Assembly: GCA_015231955.1 (NCBI GenBank)
Contig: JADGAN010000013.1
Span: 48,933-112,932 of the forward strand
Length of the DNA stretch: 64,000 nt
From: Oligoflexia bacterium
GTDB taxonomy: Bacteria > Bdellovibrionota > Bacteriovoracia > Bacteriovoracales > Bacteriovoracaceae
Reading direction: 5' to 3'
Under the pieces are notes generated by a model that made no database searches, was not told the origin of the DNA, and worked only from the letters and a program-made list of their open reading frames with translations. The translations under genes were made by a program, and so were the position numbers. Shown one piece after another: positions 26,422-33,993 of this stretch. Within the stretch, counting starts at the first letter, position 1. Each line of letters starts with the position of its first letter.

Positions 26422-27306
26422 ATGGATCACCTACGAGAAACATCGGGTCTTTTTAATATTTTTTTAAATTCAACCGGATTGCATTGGAGTTTATCCAAAA
26501 TATTTTCTACGTCAGGAGCGCCAAATAAATTGGTTAGTGACTTGAAACAAGTAATTGTGGATAAAGACCGACAGATTAAAGAAGGGCAGTTACAATTAAA
26601 ACGATTGGAAGGAATTGCCACTTCTTCTAAGATGCTTATACATGATATTAGAAAACCCTTTTCGACTATAAAATCAGTATTAAATATTTTGGAGGATTTG
26701 AAGGATGATCCTAAAGAATTACTTAATGCCAAGAAAGATGTCGAATGCTCTATTAAACATGTGGAATCGATGCTCGCTGAAATAATGGACTATTCCCGAG
26801 AGGCAAAACTAGAGCTTGTAGCTCGACCGTTAGATCCCATATTAAAATCTTCAATTGGCCAAATATTACACGCACCAGAGTATCAAAAGAACGAAATAAC
26901 ATTCAACTATGATCTAAAAAATGGAAATATGCCTCTCGTGGATGAAGAGCGCTTAGTGCGTGCTCTGGCAAATATTATCGGTAATGCTATAGAGGCCATC
27001 ACTCTTATTGGTAAAAAATCTTCTGGAAACATTTGGTTAAAAAGCAGAGATACAGCAAATATGCTTGAGATTATTATCGGAAATGATGGCCCTCAATTCG
27101 CCGAAGAAGATATTATAAAGCTATTTGAACCCTGCTTCACAAAAGGGAAAAATAAAGGCACCGGCCTAGGGTTAGCATCTGTAAGGAAAATTATTTCTTT
27201 ACATGGGGGTACTATCAGCGCGTATAATACCACTGATGGAGTGGAGTTTAAAATAGAGCTCCATTCTTCCAGGATGAGTGATTGTAACTATGTCTATGTC
27301 TCCTAA
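26422..27306 (+). CDS. Soluble histidine kinase
   Basis: A 294-aa cytoplasmic kinase without membrane segments. A short N-terminal region (about 1-60) ends in a helix, then the H-box SKMLIHDIRKPFSTIK (H74), N-box IIGNAIEAI, G-boxes IGNDGPQFAEED and GTGLGLASVRK, and HGGTISAY. The H-box resembles that of the hybrid kinase in the divergent operon, so the two may share a receiver. As the first clear gene downstream of the sigma-54 promoter it could form a feedback loop with the sigma-54 activator (inference). The ATG follows GGAGAG. Confidence 0.85.
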   Translation: MDHLRETSGLFNIFLNSTGLHWSLSKIFSTSGAPNKLVSDLKQVIVDKDRQIKEGQLQLKRLEGIATSSKMLIHDIRKPFSTIKSVLNILEDLKDDPKELLNAKKDVECSIKHVESMLAEIMDYSREAKLELVARPLDPILKSSIGQILHAPEYQKNEITFNYDLKNGNMPLVDEERLVRALANIIGNAIEAITLIGKKSSGNIWLKSRDTANMLEIIIGNDGPQFAEEDIIKLFEPCFTKGKNKGTGLGLASVRKIISLHGGTISAYNTTDGVEFKIELHSSRMSDCNYVYVS

Positions 27307-27355
27307 ATTCTCGGCTCAGCTGCAAAATGAGAATTTCATTTGAGGAATTCTGGAC

Positions 27356-27481
27356 ATGGATAAGCCAGAAAAACATTTGAAGGAAATAGAGTTAGCTAAC
27401 ACTCAGGATTTGCAGAATCTTCTCAATAACGAAGAAGAGGATGATGAAACGGGGCCAATGTCTTCACATTGGTTATCCTAA
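27356..27481 (+). CDS. Putative RiPP-type precursor peptide (41 aa)
   Basis: A short ORF lying 15 nt before the radical SAM gene, with GAGG 10 nt before its ATG. The first 32 residues are helical and highly acidic (ELANTQDLQNLLNNEEEDDE), like a leader. The last ten read TGPMSSHWLS, an uncharged core-like tail with Trp, His and Met. Its size, position and leader/core layout fit a peptide matured by the following radical SAM enzyme and methyltransferase. No homologue is known to me; a peptide product is inference. Confidence 0.5.
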   Translation: MDKPEKHLKEIELANTQDLQNLLNNEEEDDETGPMSSHWLS

Positions 27482-27496
27482 TTAGTCTTTGCAAAG

Positions 27497-28828
27497 ATGA
27501 TTATGAAAATGACGACACTATCACTTATATCTTTAGGCCTTAATGATAAGTATTATCCCTATGGTCTATTCTGTCTTTATGAATATTTAGTCAGTAAAAC
27601 TAATGCCTGCATTACAATCGATGAGTTTGACGGAGCAGAATCTTTTGCAGACAGCTTGACCGGAAATTACAAATATGGAGAGTCTGATTACATTGGCTTT
27701 AGTTGCTATACCTGGAATGTCTCCGAGGTAAAGTTGGCCATAACTCATTTTAAGAAATTATTTCCAGATAAAAAAGTAATTATTGGAGGACCTAGTGCCT
27801 ATGAGTTCATTGACAACCAAAATGTCAATTATATCTCAATGGGGGCAGGAGAAAAAAACCTTGAAGCTTTAATTTCAGGAGAAAGTAGCAATAGAGTCCT
27901 CTCCTATAAGATCACTCCAGATGAGAAAGTATATCCCTTTTACAACAAAAAATTACTCGAAATTGCAAAAGAGCATCAGTATGTTCCGGTTGAAATGGCC
28001 AGTGGGTGCGGGTTCCAGTGCGCCTATTGCACTCAAGGGATTGAGAAATACAAAGCACGATCCCTTGATAGCATTTATGACGAATTGGCTTGTCTAAAAA
28101 GCAATGATGTTTCTCATGTTAATATTTTGGATACCACTTTTAATATCGATAAGGCCCGATTTGCTCTAATCACTGAAATGCTAAGAAAATTAGAGATAAC
28201 ATGGCATACAGAGATTAAAGTCGATATTATGGACAAGGATTGCCTTGTGCTACTGAATAACTCTACATGTACAAGCGTCGAAATTGGTTTGCAGTCGATT
28301 AGCGTGCAAACCAACAAACTTATAAATAGTAAATTCTCTTTAGATACATTCAAAAACAATCTTTCACTGGTTGATCCTAACAAGATGAATATCAGAGTGA
28401 ATACGATCATCGGACTTCCTGGTGAAGAATTTCAAGATTGGCTTAAAACAATAATATTTATGATGGAAAACTTTAACGGTGAAATCACTTCTGGCGTTTT
28501 AAGGCTGTATCCAGATGCAAGTTTATATAAATCCAAAGAACTTTACGGGTATGAATATGATAGTGACAATGAGTACATCATTACAGGTACCAACAACATG
28601 TCTGCTCAAGAGATATTGCTAGCAGAAGTTATTTCTAAAATCATTAAGCACTCATGGAATAAGTTTAGTAGCAATAAAAAAAACAGTATTCGTGATTATG
28701 TGAAAAATAGTTTTGCAGATAGCTTTGAACAATACCTATTCTTTATTTTAAAAATGTTAAAATCAAACAGTGATTTAAGACTCGGAAAAGGCATTAAATC
28801 CTTTTTAGTAAGCAACGGAGTATTTTGA
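27497..28828 (+). CDS. Radical SAM enzyme with B12-binding-type N-terminal domain
   Basis: A 443-aa enzyme. The N-terminal Rossmann-like domain (about 5-130) has DYIGFSCYTWNVSEV and DKKVIIGGPSAYEF, the pattern of cobalamin-binding-domain radical SAM proteins, but without the DxHxxG cobalt-ligand motif. The radical SAM motif is C171-x3-C175-x2-C178 in ASGCGFQCAYC. GLQSISVQTNKLI and RVNTIIGLPGEE further on are typical of this class. It could methylate or cross-link an unactivated carbon. Flanked by the short peptide and, with a one-base overlap (TGATG), by a methyltransferase. ATGs at 27497, 27503 and 27509 are all possible starts. Confidence 0.87.
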   Translation: MIMKMTTLSLISLGLNDKYYPYGLFCLYEYLVSKTNACITIDEFDGAESFADSLTGNYKYGESDYIGFSCYTWNVSEVKLAITHFKKLFPDKKVIIGGPSAYEFIDNQNVNYISMGAGEKNLEALISGESSNRVLSYKITPDEKVYPFYNKKLLEIAKEHQYVPVEMASGCGFQCAYCTQGIEKYKARSLDSIYDELACLKSNDVSHVNILDTTFNIDKARFALITEMLRKLEITWHTEIKVDIMDKDCLVLLNNSTCTSVEIGLQSISVQTNKLINSKFSLDTFKNNLSLVDPNKMNIRVNTIIGLPGEEFQDWLKTIIFMMENFNGEITSGVLRLYPDASLYKSKELYGYEYDSDNEYIITGTNNMSAQEILLAEVISKIIKHSWNKFSSNKKNSIRDYVKNSFADSFEQYLFFILKMLKSNSDLRLGKGIKSFLVSNGVF

Positions 28829-29535
28829 TGAAAATGTTAGCGAAGTATTATGATAACGTTTATCGCATCAATGATGCACAGATAGTTTTTGATTTACTAC
28901 ATAGGAGTGGTGGCCCCTTACTAGATTTAGGTTGTGGGACTGGACGCACATTGGTTTCTGCATTTGCAGAGGGATTCTCAGTTGTAGGGATAGATTTTGA
29001 TCAAGATATGTTGGATGTGGCCAAGAGTAAATTAGATGAATTACCCAAGACCAACGGAAGTTTTGATTTAATTTATGGAAATATGCAGAACACCGATTTG
29101 TCTCAATATAAATTTGGAACTATTGTGTCGATGGCCAATACATTTTCGCTCATTTTGACCGCAGAAGATAGGATTGCCACGCTAAAAAGGCATGCTCTCT
29201 TGTTAAAGGACAATGGTTTTATGCTATTTCCTGTGCTTAATTTTCTCCCCCCTTCAGGAGAGAGAGTCACTAATGTCGATACAGATGAGGGAAACCTGGA
29301 ATTCAAAGTCCGATGGGAACTTAAGGGAGACAAGAGAATTTTTAGTTTGAGTTTAGATTTAAATAAAAACAGCGAAAGATACCAGTTTGAAACTGCAGTT
29401 CTTCCTCCCGATAAGTTTTTGCCTGAGATTCATGCAAGTGGGTTGGAACTTGAATCATTGCATGGTGATTTGCAGAAGGGTACTTTAGACTCCAAATCTC
29501 CATTCTGGGTTTATACCCTCAAAAAAATAAATTAA
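28828..29535 (+). CDS. Class I SAM-dependent methyltransferase
   Basis: Soluble methyltransferase. Motif I is LLDLGCGTGRTL near residue 33, followed by VVGIDFDQDMLDVAK (acidic ribose-binding D), LIYGNMQNTD and TIVSMANTFSLI. Total about 235 aa. The start ATG shares one base with the stop of the radical SAM gene, so the two are translationally coupled. The acceptor is not evident; the cluster's peptide or metabolite is the natural guess. The C-terminal half is beta-rich (RWELKGDKRIFSLSLD). Confidence 0.85.
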   Translation: MKMLAKYYDNVYRINDAQIVFDLLHRSGGPLLDLGCGTGRTLVSAFAEGFSVVGIDFDQDMLDVAKSKLDELPKTNGSFDLIYGNMQNTDLSQYKFGTIVSMANTFSLILTAEDRIATLKRHALLLKDNGFMLFPVLNFLPPSGERVTNVDTDEGNLEFKVRWELKGDKRIFSLSLDLNKNSERYQFETAVLPPDKFLPEIHASGLELESLHGDLQKGTLDSKSPFWVYTLKKIN

Positions 29536-29548
29536 GAGGTAAAATTTC

Positions 29549-29659
29549 ATGCCAGTATGTTTTTTAAGAATATTTATTCTGTTTGTATTCCTGGTAAGCA
29601 TAGTGATTTCATCCTGTACGAGTCTGGCCATAGAGGAATCGGTTCTAAGGCTGCTGTGA
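29549..29659 (+). CDS. Tiny putative lipoprotein (36 aa)
   Basis: Fourteen bases after the methyltransferase stop, an ATG preceded by AAGAGG opens a 36-codon frame. It has a hydrophobic signal (LRIFILFVFLVSIVI) and a lipobox-like VISSC with C23, then only 13 further residues (TSLAIEESVLRLL). It could be a membrane-anchored micro-protein or peptide of this cluster, or the 5' remnant of a larger lipoprotein gene. Confidence 0.45.
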   Translation: MPVCFLRIFILFVFLVSIVISSCTSLAIEESVLRLL

Positions 29660-30137
29660 AAGTTTAATAAAGCTGCTTTTTATAAGATTAATAAGGTCAC
29701 GATCGTTTTTGAAAGATAGCGAGACTTCTTGAAAATCCCACTGAAATAAGATTGATAAATAGAATATAGCACAGGTTTTATTTTTACAGAGGAAAATTTT
29801 AAATTTATTTCATTAGCATTGAGTCGTCAGGAGTGAAAAATTAATTCTCTCTTTGAACATTCTTAACCTCTTTCTGGACCTTCTGGAGGATTGGAGGGCT
29901 TTCCTACTCTTTCTTCTTATCATCTTAGTAAATGGATACCAACAATAGGAATAACCCTCCAAAGTTCCAAAATTAACTTTAAAAAGTTTAGTAAAAAAAC
30001 TGGAAACAACTAAATTTCCCTCTGTAACGAGGGTAGGTTTATCAATCACCAAGAGAGGGCAAGATATCTCTTCGGAGTGGATGTCTCCATAGAAACCAAT
30101 TAAAGGCCAATTAATAAGTTAAATAGTATGCCCATTA
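29660..30137. other. Region without clear genes between the radical SAM operon and the MITE-like element
   Basis: No frame here has a recognisable product. A minus-strand 79-codon frame (29813-30052) encodes a basic peptide without family features and is probably chance or a gene remnant. No good terminator hairpin was found. The sequence is AT-rich. Confidence 0.5.
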
Positions 30138-30414
30138 GTGCAACCGGAGCGAAGCTCCCTGTGCCATCTGGGCACAACCTCCCGATGGTGATGTAACAAC
30201 CCTAGGTCAATAAGTGTATCATCACTCCATTCTCCTATACGAGAACAGAGTATTCTCAGAATAGGGTGGTCGAAAGCTGAGGCGGTGGTAGTATTGAACC
30301 TAGCTAAACTATGTGGTGTTTGATTATGTGGGTGTTGGCCAACCATCCAGTGAGAACCTGGCCATACTGTTCACGTGGCCCGCTCGTGCAGAGGGAGCGA
30401 AGCTCCTGGCGCAC
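30138..30414. mobile_element. MITE-like element with hairpin-forming terminal inverted repeats
   Basis: The ends are imperfect inverted repeats of about 28 bp. The left end, GTGCAACCGGAGCGAAGCTC and on to 30165, and the reverse complement of the right end (30386-30414), GTGCGCCAGGAGCTTCGCTC and on, agree at about 20 of 28 positions. Each end contains the small hairpin GGAGC-GAA-GCTCC. About 220 bp between them hold no credible gene; a 75-codon minus frame spans it. No target-site duplication was found. It could instead be a structured RNA. Confidence 0.5.
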
Positions 30415-30645
30415 GCTTGGCCGGAGTGAACATAGTAGCTTTTAAACCTTTTTATCCTTGAATTAGGGCCGTTTGTACTACTTGCCCCCCACACATACCC
30501 ATTTACGGTCGCTATAACGCTTTTAAGGCCACTATAAACAGGTCTAGTGATGAAGGTGCCTATAGCGGGGTCATTTCTTTTTTCATATCCAGTAGTCTAC
30601 AACTGATAAGTATGGCATTGAAAATGTTTTTTATCATTGGCCCCG
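30415..30645. other. Non-coding gap downstream of the toxin-like operon
   Basis: About 230 bp with no credible frame. It contains the scattered related words CGCTATAACGC, CCACTATAAAC and CCTATAGCGGG, but no hairpin with a T-run that would mark a terminator. Confidence 0.4.
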
Positions 30646-30969
30646 TTAAGTATCTTCCATATTATCAAATAATGGAGATTGTCGTATGAAACCATCAACT
30701 TCATCAGATAGATTGCTGAATTCGCTTTCAATATTTTTTATAATTGTACTAAATATTATAAAAAGTTTTTTTGCTTCATTATGATCGCCAGTAGAAAGGC
30801 ACATATCTATTTTTTTTACTAACTCGTTAAAATCGGAAATATCTTCTCTAAGTCTTTCTGTAGCATTTTGGGTCTCTTTATCCAAGAAAGTATGATCTAA
30901 TAGTTTTTCTCCTTGTGTAGAATCAATTTTTTTTAGGATATCGTATGCTTTAGATAAACTTACTATCAT
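30646..30969 (-). CDS. Small helical cytoplasmic protein, possible immunity partner
   Basis: A 107-aa acidic protein without signal peptide or known family. It is predicted to be a helical bundle (LSKAYDILKKIDSTQGEKLL; SDFNELVKKIDMCLSTGDHN; SEFSNLSDEVDGFI). Its start overlaps the stop of the exported toxin-like gene by 4 nt (ATGA). A small acidic protein directly after a toxin-domain gene is the classic place for an immunity protein; that role is inference. Confidence 0.55.
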   Translation of the reverse strand: MIVSLSKAYDILKKIDSTQGEKLLDHTFLDKETQNATERLREDISDFNELVKKIDMCLSTGDHNEAKKLFIIFSTIIKNIESEFSNLSDEVDGFIRQSPLFDNMEDT

Positions 30970-31520
30970 ATAGATCTTCCTTGTTTCATAGCTTTCGCCG
31001 TTTTCTCAACATTGTATGTTCCATCTAAATTCAAGACATGCTTAAAACGTCCGTTCTTTGTAAAAACTTCTAGATGGTCCTTGTGTAAATTATCGAGATA
31101 GAATTGATCACCCTTTTTTAGTAACTTAAAACCTTCGGGAGCGTTTTCTGTAACTTCAAATACGGACTGACCTTGTATCATTTTTGAAGTTTTATTTGAA
31201 TTTTCTTTAAGCATTTTTCCGAAGGACGAAGAGAAAAATTCTGCCATGTTGCCTACTGGCTTTGTGGCCTTACCTGCAATTTCCGAAATGTCTTTGATTG
31301 TTAGCCCAAGACTTGGATCACCGAAATCATTCTTAAACAAATAAGATAAATCCTCGACAAATTCTTTGATAGCTTCCTTCGTTTCTTTTCCTAACTTTGC
31401 CGCAGACTCAGCATGTTTTTCAACACTCTCTTTTCCGTTGTAAGAATAGGAATTTGAAACAATAATTCCAGAAGAAAGTGTCATGATAAGACTTAATAAT
31501 AACAATTTTATTAAATTCAC
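30966..31520 (-). CDS. Small exported protein with RNase-toxin-like C-terminus
   Basis: 184 aa. The signal peptide MNLIKLLLLSLIMTLSSGII has a cleavage site near SYS-YN. A middle helical part follows. The C-terminal ~55 residues have the pattern KKGDQFYLDNLHKDHLEVF, then NGRFKHVLNLDGTYN and EKTAKAM. This resembles C-terminal toxin modules of the colicin-E3/BECR nuclease type, where the conserved D, H, E cluster is catalytic; I judge by pattern only. It overlaps a CPCC gene at its start and a possible immunity gene at its end. Unlike polymorphic toxins, it lacks a large delivery domain. Confidence 0.6.
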   Translation of the reverse strand: MNLIKLLLLSLIMTLSSGIIVSNSYSYNGKESVEKHAESAAKLGKETKEAIKEFVEDLSYLFKNDFGDPSLGLTIKDISEIAGKATKPVGNMAEFFSSSFGKMLKENSNKTSKMIQGQSVFEVTENAPEGFKLLKKGDQFYLDNLHKDHLEVFTKNGRFKHVLNLDGTYNVEKTAKAMKQGRSI

Positions 31521-31759
31521 TTCGGTAATTTCCTGGTGCTTATTTTATCCATACTTATTTTTCCAAAATTTTTATAATTTTCTTTTGCTTGATTTAAAGA
31601 AGGTTTATTTGCTCCACCTTCAAAATCAGGATTCTTTGCCTGAGCAAAATCATCTTCCCAACCACAGACGTCACAGATTTCAAAAGTTCCATATTCTTCC
31701 TCTGATCGAGTAAGAGAACCACAGCAAGGGCAAGGGTAGTATTTATTGATAATATCCAT
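31517..31759 (-). CDS. CPCC-family cysteine-rich protein
   Basis: An 80-aa zinc-ribbon-like cytoplasmic protein. It begins MDIINKYYPCPCCGSLT; EYGTFEICDVCGWEDDF and NPDFEGGANKPSLNQAKENY follow, which matches the CPCC domain (Cys-rich CPCC family) closely. Members often sit in polymorphic toxin and immunity loci. The ATG at 31759 is 8 nt from GGAG; two in-frame upstream starts have poorer spacing. It is flanked by two exported proteins with toxin-like C-termini, so an immunity or accessory role is plausible. Confidence 0.8.
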   Translation of the reverse strand: MDIINKYYPCPCCGSLTRSEEEYGTFEICDVCGWEDDFAQAKNPDFEGGANKPSLNQAKENYKNFGKISMDKISTRKLPK

Positions 31760-31773
31760 ATTCATGTCTCCTT

Positions 31774-33993
31774 TTACTGACGTTCCCAATACTTCATGCC
31801 GTCATCAGGCTTGAACATTGTTCTTGGTGCTCCTTCTGTAGTTTGAGAAGCAAACGTATTGGTTTCTGGGTGATAAAATAATTTATCACCATTATGGGGT
31901 CTGGTTTTGGTTAATGTACCTGCTGGAGGATTTTTCATGAAGTCATGGGCCTTTTCTACATACTCAATGGCATTATTTACTTCGGGAAATTGCTTCCCAT
32001 GATCTTTATAATGTTTAAAGGCATTCTTTACTGAGTCTTTAAACTTACCTTCACTCCATATGCTTGGATATTTAATCTTTTCAATAGCTTTTGAGACATC
32101 TCCACCAAATGGTGCCCAAGCTCCAGTTTCACTTTTAAGAATATCAACAAAGTTGCTTAATCCCGTCTTATCAAATAACTTTGCCGCAGACTCAGTTATT
32201 TTAGTAGCTAATTTGGCCACTTCATCAAAGTCTAATTCAAGTAATTTTAGCCCTAGTGATTTTGCTTTCACAGCAATCTTTTCAAAAACTTTAACTCCCA
32301 AACTTCCCCAGTGAGAACCGCCAAAAGTAATAATGCCAACGAAGCAGAGAGTGCGATCTAATGCCGAAAGTTTTTCCTGGGTGATGAATGATATACCCGT
32401 TAGCAGTTCATAGGTATCTTTGCCAGTACTTACCACGGGAGTAATGTTAAGGATAACCTCAGTAAGTGATTGGGCAATTTCAATAGAAGAGGTTGCCTCC
32501 GTTTGATATTGCTTGAATTTATCATCATTAGAGATGTTTTTAGCAGCTTTGGAGAGGGATTCCACTCCTTGATTAAGAGCAATTGTCGCAAGATTCTTAG
32601 CATTTTTTTTTGGTTCTGTATCTGCAGTGACGGAGTTAATGGTAGTGCTGATGGTTTGGATTTTTTCGGTGGTATCGATAACCTGCTGCTGTTTTTCAGA
32701 AAGTGTTTCGCTGTTCCAAGTGTTCAGAACATTTTTTAAACTCTTTCCCTCTGGATGAGAATCTAAAAATGTCTTTACTGTTTTAGGAATTTTAACATCT
32801 CTAAACCAAAAATCTGAATCAATATAACCTTTATTATCTTGGCCATCGCCAAAGATAAAACGCTCAACTCGCTCAAACTCTTGTTTAAATAGAGAGAATT
32901 CTTTATCTTTATGTGAAGATGTAAAGAGGGCCGGATTTTGAAACATCGAAATAAAGTGAGCGTTGTTGTTTTGCCAAACTAAGATGAGTGCAATAAATTG
33001 ATCCCTATCCTGCGTATCATAAGCTTGAGTCAACTGTTTGATCGTTCGATCTGATGTCATTTTATAGAGATTAGAAAAATTGGAGATTGATTCATCTGGA
33101 GCAGCTATGGGGAAGGTTGGTTCGATATTAATGATGGGAATACCTATTTCTACAGAGGGAATACTTAGGCCTTCTTCGGAAATCTTCTTGTCGATTTCAC
33201 CACGAATTCGGTCCATTTTTCCAACTATTTGTCGTCGTTGCCCTTCTAGGGTGCGAACGAAGGATTGATCTTGATCTTTTAGTTGCTTAAAAAGCTCTTG
33301 GGCCTTTACAAATTGAACAAACTCCTCTTCGGTGAATGCTTCAAATCCTCCAGGAGAATTTTTAACCTTTTCAACCAATGCAATCATCTTTGACTCTTCT
33401 TCTGCAAGTTGCTCACGAGTTTTTTTAAGGGAATCGTCATCTTTTTGTTTATTTAAACGATACTGATCGTAATCATTTTTTTGTTGAGCAGTTAATTTGT
33501 CAATCAGTGCCAAGGTGCCTGGGGGAAGAAGTTCGCGGTAGGAAAGAGTGATCTCGTTTTCTCCTGAATAGGCACCAGGACAAATGCCTTGCCTAGTAAC
33601 ATTAAAGATTTGCTGAGTTTGCCGGTTAGGTAGTTCAAGAGTTACAATATGATTTAGATGAACATAGCTAGAGGGATCACATCTAGCAGTTTGTATCGTG
33701 AATTTTACAATATTTTTTCCTCTTAATAAAAGTCCGGGCGGAAATGTTGCTCTCAAGCGAGATTCTTTATAATCAGCACTTAAATATTCAGTATAAAAAT
33801 ATGCTTTATGAGAGTTGATTTTAATAAAAGAAGTACCCTCTTTTTGCATATGAGCACCGGAGGTATTATCAAAAACCTTAATATAAATGACAATATTTAA
33901 GAGATCCCCACTAGCTTTGACTATTGGTGAGCTTACGAGAATGTAAACCATGAATAAGGGAATCATCATCTGAAAAAAACTCTTCATTTTCAT
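31774..33993 (-). CDS. Large exported protein with polymorphic-toxin-like C-terminus
   Basis: 739 aa with a signal peptide (about 1-27, VKA-SG). An N-terminal beta-rich domain (about 28-160) is followed by coiled coil (about 165-270). A long helical region with a hydrophobic pretoxin-like stretch around 500-600 follows (KDTYELLTGISFITQEKLSA). The C-terminal ~85 residues (KNAFKHYKDHGKQFPEVNNA, NPPAGTLTKTRPHNGDKLFY, ETNTFASQTTEG) closely match toxin modules of MafB/Cdi-type effectors, probably nucleases. The CPCC gene follows directly. It could act after delivery to neighbouring or prey cells, but no secretion marker (LXG, PAAR, VENN) is seen. Confidence 0.7.
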   Translation of the reverse strand: MKMKSFFQMMIPLFMVYILVSSPIVKASGDLLNIVIYIKVFDNTSGAHMQKEGTSFIKINSHKAYFYTEYLSADYKESRLRATFPPGLLLRGKNIVKFTIQTARCDPSSYVHLNHIVTLELPNRQTQQIFNVTRQGICPGAYSGENEITLSYRELLPPGTLALIDKLTAQQKNDYDQYRLNKQKDDDSLKKTREQLAEEESKMIALVEKVKNSPGGFEAFTEEEFVQFVKAQELFKQLKDQDQSFVRTLEGQRRQIVGKMDRIRGEIDKKISEEGLSIPSVEIGIPIINIEPTFPIAAPDESISNFSNLYKMTSDRTIKQLTQAYDTQDRDQFIALILVWQNNNAHFISMFQNPALFTSSHKDKEFSLFKQEFERVERFIFGDGQDNKGYIDSDFWFRDVKIPKTVKTFLDSHPEGKSLKNVLNTWNSETLSEKQQQVIDTTEKIQTISTTINSVTADTEPKKNAKNLATIALNQGVESLSKAAKNISNDDKFKQYQTEATSSIEIAQSLTEVILNITPVVSTGKDTYELLTGISFITQEKLSALDRTLCFVGIITFGGSHWGSLGVKVFEKIAVKAKSLGLKLLELDFDEVAKLATKITESAAKLFDKTGLSNFVDILKSETGAWAPFGGDVSKAIEKIKYPSIWSEGKFKDSVKNAFKHYKDHGKQFPEVNNAIEYVEKAHDFMKNPPAGTLTKTRPHNGDKLFYHPETNTFASQTTEGAPRTMFKPDDGMKYWERQ

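Noticed and set aside
30119..30346. 75-codon minus-strand frame across the MITE-like element
   Set aside because: It covers the inverted-repeat ends and has no ribosome site or known family; it is likely a chance frame in repeat DNA.
30138..30414. Group II intron (minus-strand GTGCGCCAG start)
   Set aside because: The 5' end resembles the intron consensus, but no domain V hairpin, maturase or exon-binding structure was found in the expected place; a MITE-like reading fits the symmetric ends better.
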